In this document: piece by piece, positions 1 through 5,492 of the stretch | How positions within the stretch are numbered: position 1 is the first letter of the stretch | How the letters are laid out: each line of letters starts with the position of its first letter | Assembly (NCBI RefSeq): GCF_938020365.1 | Contig: NZ_CALIIB010000123.1 | Location: 1-7,494 of the forward strand | From: an uncultured Streptococcus sp. | Lineage (GTDB): Bacteria; Bacillota; Bacilli; Lactobacillales; Streptococcaceae | DNA length: 7,494 nucleotides | Direction: 5' to 3' | Program-made: the position numbers and the translations under genes | The notes under the pieces: generated by a model | What the model saw: only the letters and a program-made list of their open reading frames with translations | Told to the model about the DNA's origin: nothing | Database searches by the model: none

Positions 1-284
1 TGTACTTCCAAATCACTGGTACAACTCAAGAAGACCTTCACAAACAATATGAAGCAGATGCTGCAGCACGCACTAAGACGAACCTTGTTGTAGAAGCAGT
101 TGCGAAAGCAGAAGGCTTTGAAGCTAGCGCTGAAGAAGTTGAAGCAGAAATCACTTCATTGGCAACAGACTACAACATGGAAGCAGACCGCGTTCGCCAA
201 TTGCTTTCAGAAGAAATGCTTAAACATGATATCGCTGTTAAGAAAGCAGTTGAAGTCATCACAAGCACTGCTAAAGTAAAATAA
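1..284 (+). CDS. tig: Trigger factor, C-terminal part (5' end outside window)
   Basis: This is the last ~93 codons of trigger factor, the ribosome-associated chaperone that shelters nascent chains at the exit tunnel and carries a central FKBP-type prolyl isomerase domain. Only the helical C-terminal chaperone domain is visible. The frame opens with YFQITGTTQEDLHKQY and passes through LVVEAVAKAEGFEASAEEVE, which is typical of the arm regions. It ends ...AVEVITSTAKVK with a tandem stop, TAA then TAG two bases on. The composition is rich in Ala, Glu and Lys with alternating helical character, as in the family. The codons are those of a highly expressed streptococcal gene (GAA, GCA, CTT, AAA). 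An intrinsic terminator follows 43 bases after the stop, so the gene ends its transcription unit here. The N-terminal ribosome-binding and isomerase domains cannot be judged. Confidence 0.92.
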   Translation, partial: YFQITGTTQEDLHKQYEADAAARTKTNLVVEAVAKAEGFEASAEEVEAEITSLATDYNMEADRVRQLLSEEMLKHDIAVKKAVEVITSTAKVK

Positions 285-326
285 TAGCTTCTAGTCAGCC
301 CTAGTGGGTGACAAATGCAAGTGCAG

Positions 327-353
327 GAGAGAACGATTTGTTCTCTCTTTTTT
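327..353 (+). terminator. Rho-independent terminator of tig
   Basis: A perfect 8-bp stem GAGAGAAC/GTTCTCTC (327-334 and 340-347) with loop GATTT is followed directly by six T. It sits 43 bases after the tig stop. It separates the housekeeping gene from the accessory Rgg segment. Confidence 0.88.
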
Positions 354-399
354 GATGTTGGAGAGGTCGTTTCGAAATGGGAAAACTAATCTCTAGATT

Positions 400-454
400 A
401 AAATAAGCTCTATAATTCCCACAGGGAGTGAACCACTGTAGAAATTATAGAGCT
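400..454 (-). repeat. Long palindrome (copy A) at the 3' end of the Rgg gene
   Basis: The arms AGCTCTATAATT (406-417) and AATTATAGAGCT (443-454) are perfect complements, and ACAG/CTGT (421-424, 436-439) pair inside them. Read on the minus strand, the three intervening positions (TCT opposite GGG) also pair as U.G, C-G, U.G. An Rgg transcript could therefore form a ~19-bp hairpin with an 11-nt loop, followed by TATTTT (405 down to 400). It starts 5 bases beyond the Rgg stop codon, so it may act as a weak terminator or 3'-end stabiliser. A related copy lies at 6293-6342, beside the IS110 element, in the same sense relative to its core sequence. This suggests a dispersed mobile or miniature repeat. 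Confidence 0.6.
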
Positions 455-458
455 CATA

Positions 459-1349
459 TCACAACATCCATGGCATACCCATTTCGTTTGATGCTTTAAT
501 AGCATGAAATGCAGCTATTTCGTTTTCAATAATTTTTAATAACTCATCTTCCTCTAGTAAACGTAATATTTCAAGATTTTTTTGTATTAGTTCTTCATCA
601 GCATCACAAATTCCGATTCTGGCCGAATGAAATGCAATTGCATCATACCGTTTAAGTAATTTTGCTGTTTTAATAACCATCGAACAAATATGACTGCACA
701 TCGGAAAATGTTTGTAATAAAAATAAAAGGTAGACAAATTTGATAGAAGAGCTAACTTTATAGGAAGGATATTTTGGAAGTCAGAGTATTTTTCTAGTCT
801 GTGAAGAACTAATTGAGTTGTATCTAGAATAGTCTCCGTAGGAAGGACAAAAAGAATGGAGTTTAAAATGTTGAAATCTGATGCGTACCAGGTGTCATGG
901 TGTTTTAGATCGTTCCGTAAAATGTCAACGATATCTGGTGTCACCTTATCTCTGTTTGAAATTCCATTCTTTCTGACTTGAAGTATGACTGTCAAGGATT
1001 GGTGCAATTTTTGGATAGAGATATCCCAATGAGTTTTTAGATAAGATTCACATTTTTTATAAATAGTTTCAAGTTCTCCTACTCCACTAATTGAATGAAT
1101 ATTGCTGATTTGATTTAATAGTTGGGTATGCTCACTAGGATGGTAAAGATTACAAATATAATCAAATTCATCAAAGCTCATATTAATTTGTTGAAGTAAA
1201 AAAGCCATGTTCTCATACTTTGGAACGACAAGTCCATTCTCTATTTTAGAGAGTGTTGTAGGAGACAGTACATTGCCACACACATCTGACTGAGTGAGGT
1301 TTTTAGACTTTCTAATTTCTTGATAAACTTTTCCAAAATCATATCTCAT
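459..1349 (-). CDS. Rgg/MutR-family transcriptional regulator (HTH plus helical repeat domain)
   Basis: The 296-residue product has the usual length of Rgg/GadR/MutR regulators, cytoplasmic proteins of Gram-positive cocci that often bind a re-imported short peptide. Residues ~5-58 form an XRE-type helix-turn-helix with the family signature: LTQSDVCGNVLSPTTLSKIE (18-37), then NG, VPKYENM and LLQQINMSFDEFDYICN. Cys24 lies in this domain. The remainder (~70-296) is helical with TPR-like character and ends in MGMPWML. The start is well placed: GGAG lies 8 bases before the ATG on the minus strand, and a TTGCAT-17-TATAAT promoter lies upstream. The gene is divergent from a secreted-protein gene at 1565, the usual arrangement of an Rgg regulator and its target. 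AT-rich codons compared with tig suggest an accessory gene. The family call is secure, but the ligand and targets are unknown. Confidence 0.92.
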   Translation of the reverse strand: MRYDFGKVYQEIRKSKNLTQSDVCGNVLSPTTLSKIENGLVVPKYENMAFLLQQINMSFDEFDYICNLYHPSEHTQLLNQISNIHSISGVGELETIYKKCESYLKTHWDISIQKLHQSLTVILQVRKNGISNRDKVTPDIVDILRNDLKHHDTWYASDFNILNSILFVLPTETILDTTQLVLHRLEKYSDFQNILPIKLALLSNLSTFYFYYKHFPMCSHICSMVIKTAKLLKRYDAIAFHSARIGICDADEELIQKNLEILRLLEEDELLKIIENEIAAFHAIKASNEMGMPWML

Positions 1350-1408
1350 ATCATAATCTCCAAAAAAGCTTGAAAATAGTTAAAACAATACTACATGATT
1401 CTGACTAC

Positions 1409-1437
1409 ATTATATAATTTAGTAAGGAGGAATGCAA
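1409..1437 (-). promoter_or_regulatory. Promoter of the Rgg-family gene
   Basis: On the minus strand TTGCAT (1437-1432) is separated by exactly 17 bases from TATAAT (1414-1409), a good sigma-A match. It predicts a start near 1402 and a leader of about 50 nt. ATTATATAAT (1409-1418) is itself palindromic, so TATAAT is also readable on the plus strand (1413-1418). No credible -35 lies at the right distance on the plus strand, which would fit an activator-dependent divergent promoter. Confidence 0.6.
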
Positions 1438-1501
1438 AGAAATATAAAAAAATTCAAGTCGTAAATTATGTTCTGTCATTTTCTTATATATTCTTACTAA
1501 A
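1418..1501. repeat. Widely spaced 9-bp inverted repeat in the divergent control region
   Basis: TTTAGTAAG (1418-1426) and CTTACTAAA (1493-1501) are perfect inverted copies separated by 66 bases. The left arm overlaps the -10 region shared by the two strands. They could be two operator half-sites (for example for the divergent Rgg protein) or the base of an RNA stem. Which one cannot be decided from the sequence. Confidence 0.4.
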
Positions 1502-1564
1502 CTCTATGTTAGGCTAGAGAATTGTGTAGGATATGGAATTTAGAAATAAGAAAGTAGGTCAAAA

Positions 1565-1933
1565 ATGGCTAAGAAAAAGATGCTGTTAACTTTATCAGTC
1601 GTAGCATTAGGAATTGCTTCATATACTTTGCTGAAACCAGTTATTGCAGAAACAACAATCGGTAAAACAAACGAAAATCAGACGATTTCAATTTATAAGA
1701 ATTTACTAAAAGGTAAATCTGAAAAAGAAATTAATGACTACTTTTCAGGTTTATCAGACAGTAAACTGATCATTGCAGACAAATCAGGTGGTTTTACAAC
1801 TAGCTCTACAGATGACTACAGTAATCCAGTAGAGACAACTGATGAGAATGGCAATAAAGAATTAAAATCTTTCCAAGATAAAAGTGTTGCTGCAACAGTT
1901 GGTGAAATCAAAGAAGCACTTAAGAATAACTAA
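1565..1933 (+). CDS. Small secreted protein of unknown function, divergent from the Rgg gene
   Basis: I do not recognise this 122-residue protein. It has a clear N-terminal signal peptide: basic KKK at 3-5, hydrophobic core ~7-23 (LLTLSVVALGIASYTLL), and a V-x-A type signal peptidase I site, KPVIA, giving cleavage after about residue 28. There is no lipobox Cys, no LPXTG anchor and no further membrane segment, so export and release (~94 residues) is predicted. The mature part is hydrophilic, with a Ser/Thr/Asp-rich stretch (~75-92) and no Cys. The start is supported by the signal peptide and a modest AGGT ribosome site 5-6 bases upstream of ATG. The gene stands alone, ends in a strong terminator, and faces an Rgg-family regulator across 215 bp, so control by that regulator is likely but inferred. 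It could be an effector, a bacteriocin-like peptide or a signal precursor. Confidence 0.8.
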   Translation: MAKKKMLLTLSVVALGIASYTLLKPVIAETTIGKTNENQTISIYKNLLKGKSEKEINDYFSGLSDSKLIIADKSGGFTTSSTDDYSNPVETTDENGNKELKSFQDKSVAATVGEIKEALKNN

Positions 1934-1980
1934 ATCATACAACTTGCTGATGTTAATTGCTGGTTGTTGAATTAGAGAGA

Positions 1981-2010
1981 AAAGTTCCACTTAAAAGTGG
2001 AACTTTTTTT
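1981..2010 (+). terminator. Rho-independent terminator of the secreted-protein gene
   Basis: AAAGTTCCACTT (1981-1992) and AAGTGGAACTTT (1995-2006) are exact inverted copies, and the T tract runs to 2010. It lies 48 bases after the stop codon and closes a monocistronic unit. Confidence 0.9.
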
Positions 2011-2085
2011 GTTGCATGTTTAGATTTTGGGCTCTATGATAAAAAGTTTGACCTCTTGGAGTAACTGGTTAGAGGAAGTATGTCT

Positions 2086-2253
2086 AGCTTAAGCCTCGGC
2101 TGGCTACTTTTCCTATAGATTCTTGGTAATCTAGGCCTCGGCCGCTCACTTTTCCTATAGTTTTATTGCAATCTAAGCCTTGGCTAGCCACTTTTCCTAT
2201 AGTTTTTTGGTAGCTTAGGCCTCGGTCGGTCACTTTCCTTTAGTTTTTGAGGT
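2086..2253. repeat. Four tandem imperfect copies of a ~42-bp intergenic repeat
   Basis: Copies start at about 2086, 2129, 2171 and 2212 (unit lengths 43, 42, 41, ~42). Each has a GC-rich core (AAGCCTCGGCTGGCT, AGGCCTCGGCCGCTC, AAGCCTTGGCTAGCC, AGGCCTCGGTCGGTC) followed by CACTTTTCCTATAG or a close variant and a T-rich spacer. The core holds a small dyad, 4-bp arms around 2 bp, whose arms change together: AGCC/GGCT, GGCC/GGCC, AGCC/GGCT, GGCC/GGTC. On the minus strand the unit is 14 codons long and reads in phase through three copies, but no start codon or full gene is present. I regard it as a dispersed intergenic repeat. Confidence 0.8.
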
Positions 2254-2447
2254 AAATGATACTTTTTGATAGCTGTTGGCCAAAAGTAAGTATTTGACGA
2301 GAGGGAGATTTCTTTCTAGGTCTCAAATAGGGAATTGTTTCAAAAATAAATAGGATACCAAAAAGCAGCTTTTAGCTGATTGCTGAGAAATGCTAGGCTG
2401 TCATAGAGAGATATTTAGCTTTTAGACAGATTTTTTTGGGGAGCTTG
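2254..2447. other. Non-coding stretch between the tandem repeats and rlmB
   Basis: No gene with a start codon and ribosome site was found on either strand. A minor hairpin CAGCT-TTT-AGCTG lies at 2366-2378 without a T tract. Minus-strand frames run open for roughly 43 codons into the repeat block but lack a credible start. The adjoining stretch 2011-2085 holds GGGCTCTATG at 2029-2038 and nothing else I can name. Confidence 0.5.
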
Positions 2448-2456
2448 TGATATACT
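2448..2456 (+). promoter_or_regulatory. Extended -10 promoter of rlmB, probably giving a leaderless mRNA
   Basis: TGA-TATACT fits an extended -10 (TGN followed by the hexamer). The -35 region is poor, mostly a T run at 2431-2437. The hexamer ends 6 bases before the rlmB ATG, so the usual 6-7 base offset puts the transcription start on or beside A2463. No Shine-Dalgarno lies between, which fits leaderless initiation. Confidence 0.55.
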
Positions 2457-2462
2457 GTTAGT

Positions 2463-3194
2463 ATGGAAAAAAATGATATTGTTTACGGCGTGCATGCTGT
2501 GACCGAGGCCTTGATGGCCAATACGGGAAATAAACTTTACATTCAGGACGACTTGCGTGGCAAAAACGTGAGCAAGCTGAAAGATCTGGCGGCAGAAAAG
2601 AAGGTCTCCATCTCTTGGACACCCAAGAAAACCTTGCAGGAGATGACAGATGGAGCTGTTCACCAAGGCTTTGTCTTGCGGGTATCGGAGTTTGCCTATG
2701 CAGATTTGGCGGATGTTTTGAAAAAAGCAGAGCAGAAAGAGAATCCTCTGCTGTTGATTTTGGATGGCTTGACAGACCCGCATAATCTGGGCTCTATCTT
2801 GCGCACGGCTGACGCGACCAATGTGACTGGAGTGATCATTCCTAAGCACCGAGCAGTCGGCGTGACACCAGTTGTGGCCAAGACCTCTACGGGCGCTATC
2901 GAGCACATTCCCATTGCCCGTGTGACCAATCTCAGCCAGACTCTGGACAAGCTCAAGGAAGCTGGCTTCTGGATTTTTGGGACGGATATGCAGGGGACGC
3001 CTGTTCATAAGTGGAATACGGCAGGAAAGTTGGCCCTCATCATCGGCAACGAAGGCAAGGGGATTTCCAGCAACATCAAGAAGCAAGTGGACGAAATGCT
3101 GACCATTCCCATGAATGGTCATGTCCAAAGCCTCAACGCCAGCGTCGCAGCGGCCATTCTCATGTATGAAGTCTTTAGAAATCGGGTGGGCTAA
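2463..3194 (+). CDS. rlmB: 23S rRNA (guanosine-2'-O)-methyltransferase, RlmB/TrmH family
   Basis: The 243-residue product is a SPOUT-class enzyme that uses S-adenosylmethionine to methylate a 2'-hydroxyl; the RlmB branch acts on G2251 (E. coli numbering) in the P-loop of 23S rRNA. An N-terminal substrate-binding domain is seen at ~4-75 (IVYGVHAVTEAL at 6-17, GAVHQGFVLRV at 64-73). The SPOUT motifs follow: motif 1 LDGLTDPHNLGSILRTAD (100-117) with Asn108 and catalytic Arg114; motif 2 ALIIGNEGKGIS (191-202); motif 3 IPMNGHVQSLNASVAAAIL (215-233), the knot segment. Length is normal for the family. The start is fixed by YGVHAV homology and by an in-frame TGA at 2448-2450; no other start lies between. 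There is no ribosome site. The stop overlaps the next ATG (TAATG), so the two genes should be translationally coupled. Confidence 0.95.
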   Translation: MEKNDIVYGVHAVTEALMANTGNKLYIQDDLRGKNVSKLKDLAAEKKVSISWTPKKTLQEMTDGAVHQGFVLRVSEFAYADLADVLKKAEQKENPLLLILDGLTDPHNLGSILRTADATNVTGVIIPKHRAVGVTPVVAKTSTGAIEHIPIARVTNLSQTLDKLKEAGFWIFGTDMQGTPVHKWNTAGKLALIIGNEGKGISSNIKKQVDEMLTIPMNGHVQSLNASVAAAILMYEVFRNRVG

Positions 3195-3838
3195 TGCAAG
3201 TACTAGGAAGCTATCTGTTAGAAAAATATCAAACAGAAACGTTTGAGCCGATCATTTATGCTATCTACCATAATAAAAGAGAAGATAATTATTGCTTTTG
3301 CTTTGAAATCACTGAGGAAGCAGACCAGTATCCCTTAGAGGACTTATTGACCCAGTATTCCTTGAATTGCACGGATTTATACGGTCAAGGAAGTCAGGTA
3401 AATGGCGCTTTGAAATACCTCATTGAGGTAGAAACCTTATCTAGTGATAAGGCGGATTTCATCAGTATTCTCAATTTTTCTACAATTTTAAATAAAGAGA
3501 TTGTGAATTATGTAAAAGGAAAATATGAGTGCCTTGCTGAAAAGAGGTGTATGAGTTCCTTTTATATGGGGAACCAAAAAGTGGAAGTTCCTGTGCTTGC
3601 TTTCCGAAGTGATAACTCTGGGATGGTTTCTTTTCAAAATAAATATCCAGAGGTGCAATTATCAAATTTATTTTTAGAAGATAAAAAATATAATGTTGAG
3701 TGTTTAGATGGGGAATGGACCTGTATTGAATTGCTGAATGGCAAAGCAAACTTGATTTTAAACAATTCACAAGATGAATATTTCCAATATATTTTTGATT
3801 TGAAAGGTTTTCAAGGTGTCAGTCCTGTTCTAGACTGA
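3194..3838 (+). CDS. Unrecognised 214-residue protein coupled to rlmB
   Basis: I do not recognise this protein. The ATG shares its A with the rlmB stop (TAATG), and GGGTGGG just upstream, inside the end of rlmB, can serve as ribosome site, so co-translation is expected. There is no signal peptide or membrane segment, so it is predicted to be cytoplasmic and acidic. Features seen are the Cys pair YCFCFE near residue 34, further Cys residues scattered through the middle, and a C-terminal WTCIELLNGKANLILNN followed by YFQYIFDLKGF. It is more AT-rich than rlmB and degV, which hints that it joined the operon later. No enzyme motif stands out. A small immunity-like or structural role is possible, but nothing in the sequence decides it. 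No intrinsic terminator follows. Confidence 0.75.
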   Translation: MQVLGSYLLEKYQTETFEPIIYAIYHNKREDNYCFCFEITEEADQYPLEDLLTQYSLNCTDLYGQGSQVNGALKYLIEVETLSSDKADFISILNFSTILNKEIVNYVKGKYECLAEKRCMSSFYMGNQKVEVPVLAFRSDNSGMVSFQNKYPEVQLSNLFLEDKKYNVECLDGEWTCIELLNGKANLILNNSQDEYFQYIFDLKGFQGVSPVLD

Positions 3839-3931
3839 TCGAGCGAAATAGCTTTTCTAAAAAGTAAGTAATTTCCAATAGCTAGTCCCGATATAGTGGC
3901 AGTCAAACCACCACGAATAACCCGCTGATGT

Positions 3932-3954
3932 CCATGGAGAAGCCTTCTCTGTGG
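3932..3954 (+). other. Hairpin in the leader region of degV
   Basis: CCATGGAGAA (3932-3941) pairs with TTCTCTGTGG (3945-3954) around loop GCC, ten pairs including two G.U wobbles. No T tract follows, so it is not an ordinary terminator. It lies 26 bases before the degV ATG, whose ribosome site TGGAG is at 3969-3973. A TATAGT at 3892-3897 may be a weak -10, but no good -35 was seen. Confidence 0.35.
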
Positions 3955-3980
3955 CAACTAAAAGATGATGGAGAAAAAAG

Positions 3981-4844
3981 ATGACCTTTAAAATTTTAAC
4001 GGATTCGACGGCAGACCTGCCAGAAAGCTGGACTCAAGAACATGATGTGCAGGTTCTGGGCTTGACCATTCAGCTGGATGGCCAAACCTATGAGACTGTC
4101 GGACCGGATAAGCTGACCAGTGAGCAGCTTTTAGCCAAGATGGAGTCTGGCAGCAAGCCAACTACCAGCCAGATCAATGTCGGCCAATTTGAAGATGTTT
4201 TCCGCCAGTATGCTCAGGAGGGCACAGCAGTTCTCTATGTGGCTTTTGCTTCCGCCCTGTCTGGTACCTACCAAAGTGCAGTTATGGCGCGGGAGATGGT
4301 CTTAGAGGATTATCCTGAGGCAATCATCACAATCCTTGATACCAAGGCAGCTTCGATGGGTGAAGGGCTCTTGGTTATGAAGGCAGTAGAAGCTAGAGCG
4401 GCAGGTCATAGCCTAGAGCGGACGGCAGACTTGCTTCAAAGTCTGGTTCCTAGAGTAAAGACTTATTTCTTAGTAGATGACCTCAACCATCTTATGCGGG
4501 GTGGCCGCATTTCCAAGGCAGCGGCTCTCATGGGAAGCTTGGTCAATATCAAGCCCATCATCGCAGTCACAGCTGATGGAAGTCTGGATTCGGTCGCTAA
4601 GGTGCGAGGCAAGAAGAAGGCGCAGGCTGAGGTAGTTCGGATGACTCTAGAGACGATTTCTGAGCCACTTGTAGTGATTGCCTATGCAGGCGAAAAAGAA
4701 GTTGCTGAGAATGTCAAGGAGCAGATTTTGGCTTCTGGGGAGGTCACAGAAGTCCTTATCTTGCCTCTTGGTCCGGTTATTTCGACGCATACTGGGCCAG
4801 GTACTCTAGGACTTTTTAGCATTGGCAGTGAACTTTCGGACTAA
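3981..4844 (+). CDS. DegV-family fatty-acid-binding protein (FakB type)
   Basis: The 287-residue product has the full length of DegV/FakB proteins. These hold a fatty acid and present it to the kinase FakA, which makes acyl-phosphate for membrane lipid synthesis. Order of motifs: TDSTADLP (7-14); PTTSQINVGQF (60-70) with the Thr-Ser pair near the carboxylate pocket; SALSGTYQSA (91-100); DTKAASMGEGL (120-130); LMRGGRIS (171-178); KPIIAVTADGSL (191-202); GPVISTHTGPGTLG (264-277) with the conserved His270. All expected pocket motifs are present. The start is supported by TGGAG 7 bases upstream and by the N-terminal strand MTFKILTDST. Streptococci carry several FakB paralogues with different acyl preferences; which one this is cannot be told here. 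It is not obviously co-transcribed with rplM, which has its own promoter. Confidence 0.93.
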   Translation: MTFKILTDSTADLPESWTQEHDVQVLGLTIQLDGQTYETVGPDKLTSEQLLAKMESGSKPTTSQINVGQFEDVFRQYAQEGTAVLYVAFASALSGTYQSAVMAREMVLEDYPEAIITILDTKAASMGEGLLVMKAVEARAAGHSLERTADLLQSLVPRVKTYFLVDDLNHLMRGGRISKAAALMGSLVNIKPIIAVTADGSLDSVAKVRGKKKAQAEVVRMTLETISEPLVVIAYAGEKEVAENVKEQILASGEVTEVLILPLGPVISTHTGPGTLGLFSIGSELSD

Positions 4845-4888
4845 ATAGAAATGAAATCGTTATTTTATAAATAATTGCATCAAATATA

Positions 4889-4918
4889 TTGACTTTTGGT
4901 TAGAAAATTTGGTATGAT
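4889..4918 (+). promoter_or_regulatory. Promoter of the rplM-rpsI operon
   Basis: TTGACT (4889-4894), an 18-base spacer and TATGAT (4913-4918) form a good sigma-A promoter. The predicted start is near 4922-4925, so the transcript begins at or next to GGCGG, the 5' strand of the leader structure described below. Confidence 0.8.
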
Positions 4919-4922
4919 AGTA

Positions 4923-5002
4923 GGCGGTATTGTTTACCCCATTTGTAAGGCCCCGGAACCTTTCAAATAACCCGCGGACCGGAACATCCGCCCTGTAAAC
5001 AA
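4923..5002 (+). promoter_or_regulatory. L13 leader: structured 5'UTR of rplM
   Basis: The leader matches the position and general form of the Firmicute L13 leader, thought to bind ribosomal protein L13 for feedback control. A closing stem TTGTTTAC/GTAAACAA (4930-4937, 4995-5002) encloses two hairpins. Hairpin 1 pairs ATTTG/CAAAT and AAGG/CCTT (4941-4968) with loop CCCCGGAA. Hairpin 2 pairs GCGGA/TCCGC (4974-4978, 4987-4991) with loop CCGGAACA. GGCGG (4923-4927) can instead pair with CCGCC (4988-4992), making a pseudoknot that excludes hairpin 2. The rplM ribosome site AGGAGA is at 5018-5023, 4 bases before the ATG. There is no terminator inside the leader, so control is more likely translational or by RNA stability. 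Confidence 0.8.
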
Positions 5003-5027
5003 AAACGATATTCATATAGGAGAAATC

Positions 5028-5474
5028 ATGAACAAAACAACATACATGGCTAAGCCAGGTGAAGTTGAACGCAAATGGTATGTAGTAGACGCTACTGATG
5101 TACCTCTTGGACGCCTTTCTGCAGTTGTAGCAAGCGTACTTCGTGGAAAAAACAAACCAACATTCACACCACACACTGATACAGGTGACTTCGTAATCGT
5201 TATCAACGCTGAAAAAGTTAAATTGACTGGTAAAAAAGCAACTGATAAAGTTTACTACACTCACTCAATGTACCCAGGTGGTTTGAAGTCTATCACTGCT
5301 GGTGAACTTCGCTCTAAGAACGCTGTTCGTTTGATCGAAAAATCAGTTAAAGGTATGCTTCCACACAATACTCTTGGCCGTGCTCAAGGTATGAAGTTGA
5401 AAGTATTTGTAGGCGCTGAGCACACTCACGCTGCACAACAACCAGAAGTTCTTGATATTTCAGGACTTATCTAA
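5028..5474 (+). CDS. rplM: Large-subunit ribosomal protein L13 (uL13)
   Basis: The 148-residue product has normal bacterial L13 length. L13 is an early-assembly 50S protein that binds 23S rRNA. Signatures include WYVVDATDVPLGRLSAVVAS (18-37), the NKPTFTPHTDTGDFV region, and the family stretch LIEKSVKGMLPHNTLGR followed by LKVFVGAEHTHAAQQPEVLD. Strongly biased codons (GAA, AAA, CGT, CTT, GTA) fit very high expression. The start has a good AGGAGA site and follows the L13-type leader. rpsI begins 18 bases after the stop, the conserved bacterial pairing, so both are made from one mRNA and should share L13 feedback. Confidence 0.98.
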   Translation: MNKTTYMAKPGEVERKWYVVDATDVPLGRLSAVVASVLRGKNKPTFTPHTDTGDFVIVINAEKVKLTGKKATDKVYYTHSMYPGGLKSITAGELRSKNAVRLIEKSVKGMLPHNTLGRAQGMKLKVFVGAEHTHAAQQPEVLDISGLI

Positions 5475-5492
5475 GGAAAGGAACAATAAAGT

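Noticed and set aside
388..401. TAATC-TCTA-GATTA small inverted repeat
   Set aside because: The 5-bp AT-rich arms are expected by chance and are not linked to any gene end beyond palindrome A.
1413..1418. Plus-strand TATAAT as promoter of the secreted-protein gene
   Set aside because: No -35 at 16-18 bases, and the hexamer is part of a palindrome explained by the Rgg promoter. It was kept only as a note for possible activator-dependent use.
2086..2253. CRISPR array
   Set aside because: The repeats are directly adjacent units of ~42 bp with diverging cores and T-rich linkers. There are no unique spacers of constant length and no cas genes.
2415..3128. Long open frame on the minus strand opposite rlmB
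   Set aside because: It is a shadow of rlmB: the plus strand encodes a complete SPOUT methyltransferase with all motifs, and the minus product has no recognisable domain.
3480..3770. Minus-strand open frame inside the unrecognised rlmB-linked gene
   Set aside because: It is AT-rich shadow coding with no ribosome site; the plus frame is coupled to rlmB and spans the whole region.
4860..4874. Terminator behind degV (TTATTT-TAT-AAATAA)
   Set aside because: The stem is only A-T pairs with no T tract, too weak to call.
4860..5264. Minus-strand open frame across the L13 leader and the start of rplM
   Set aside because: It overlaps the promoter, leader and 5' half of a certain ribosomal gene and gives a composition with no family resemblance.
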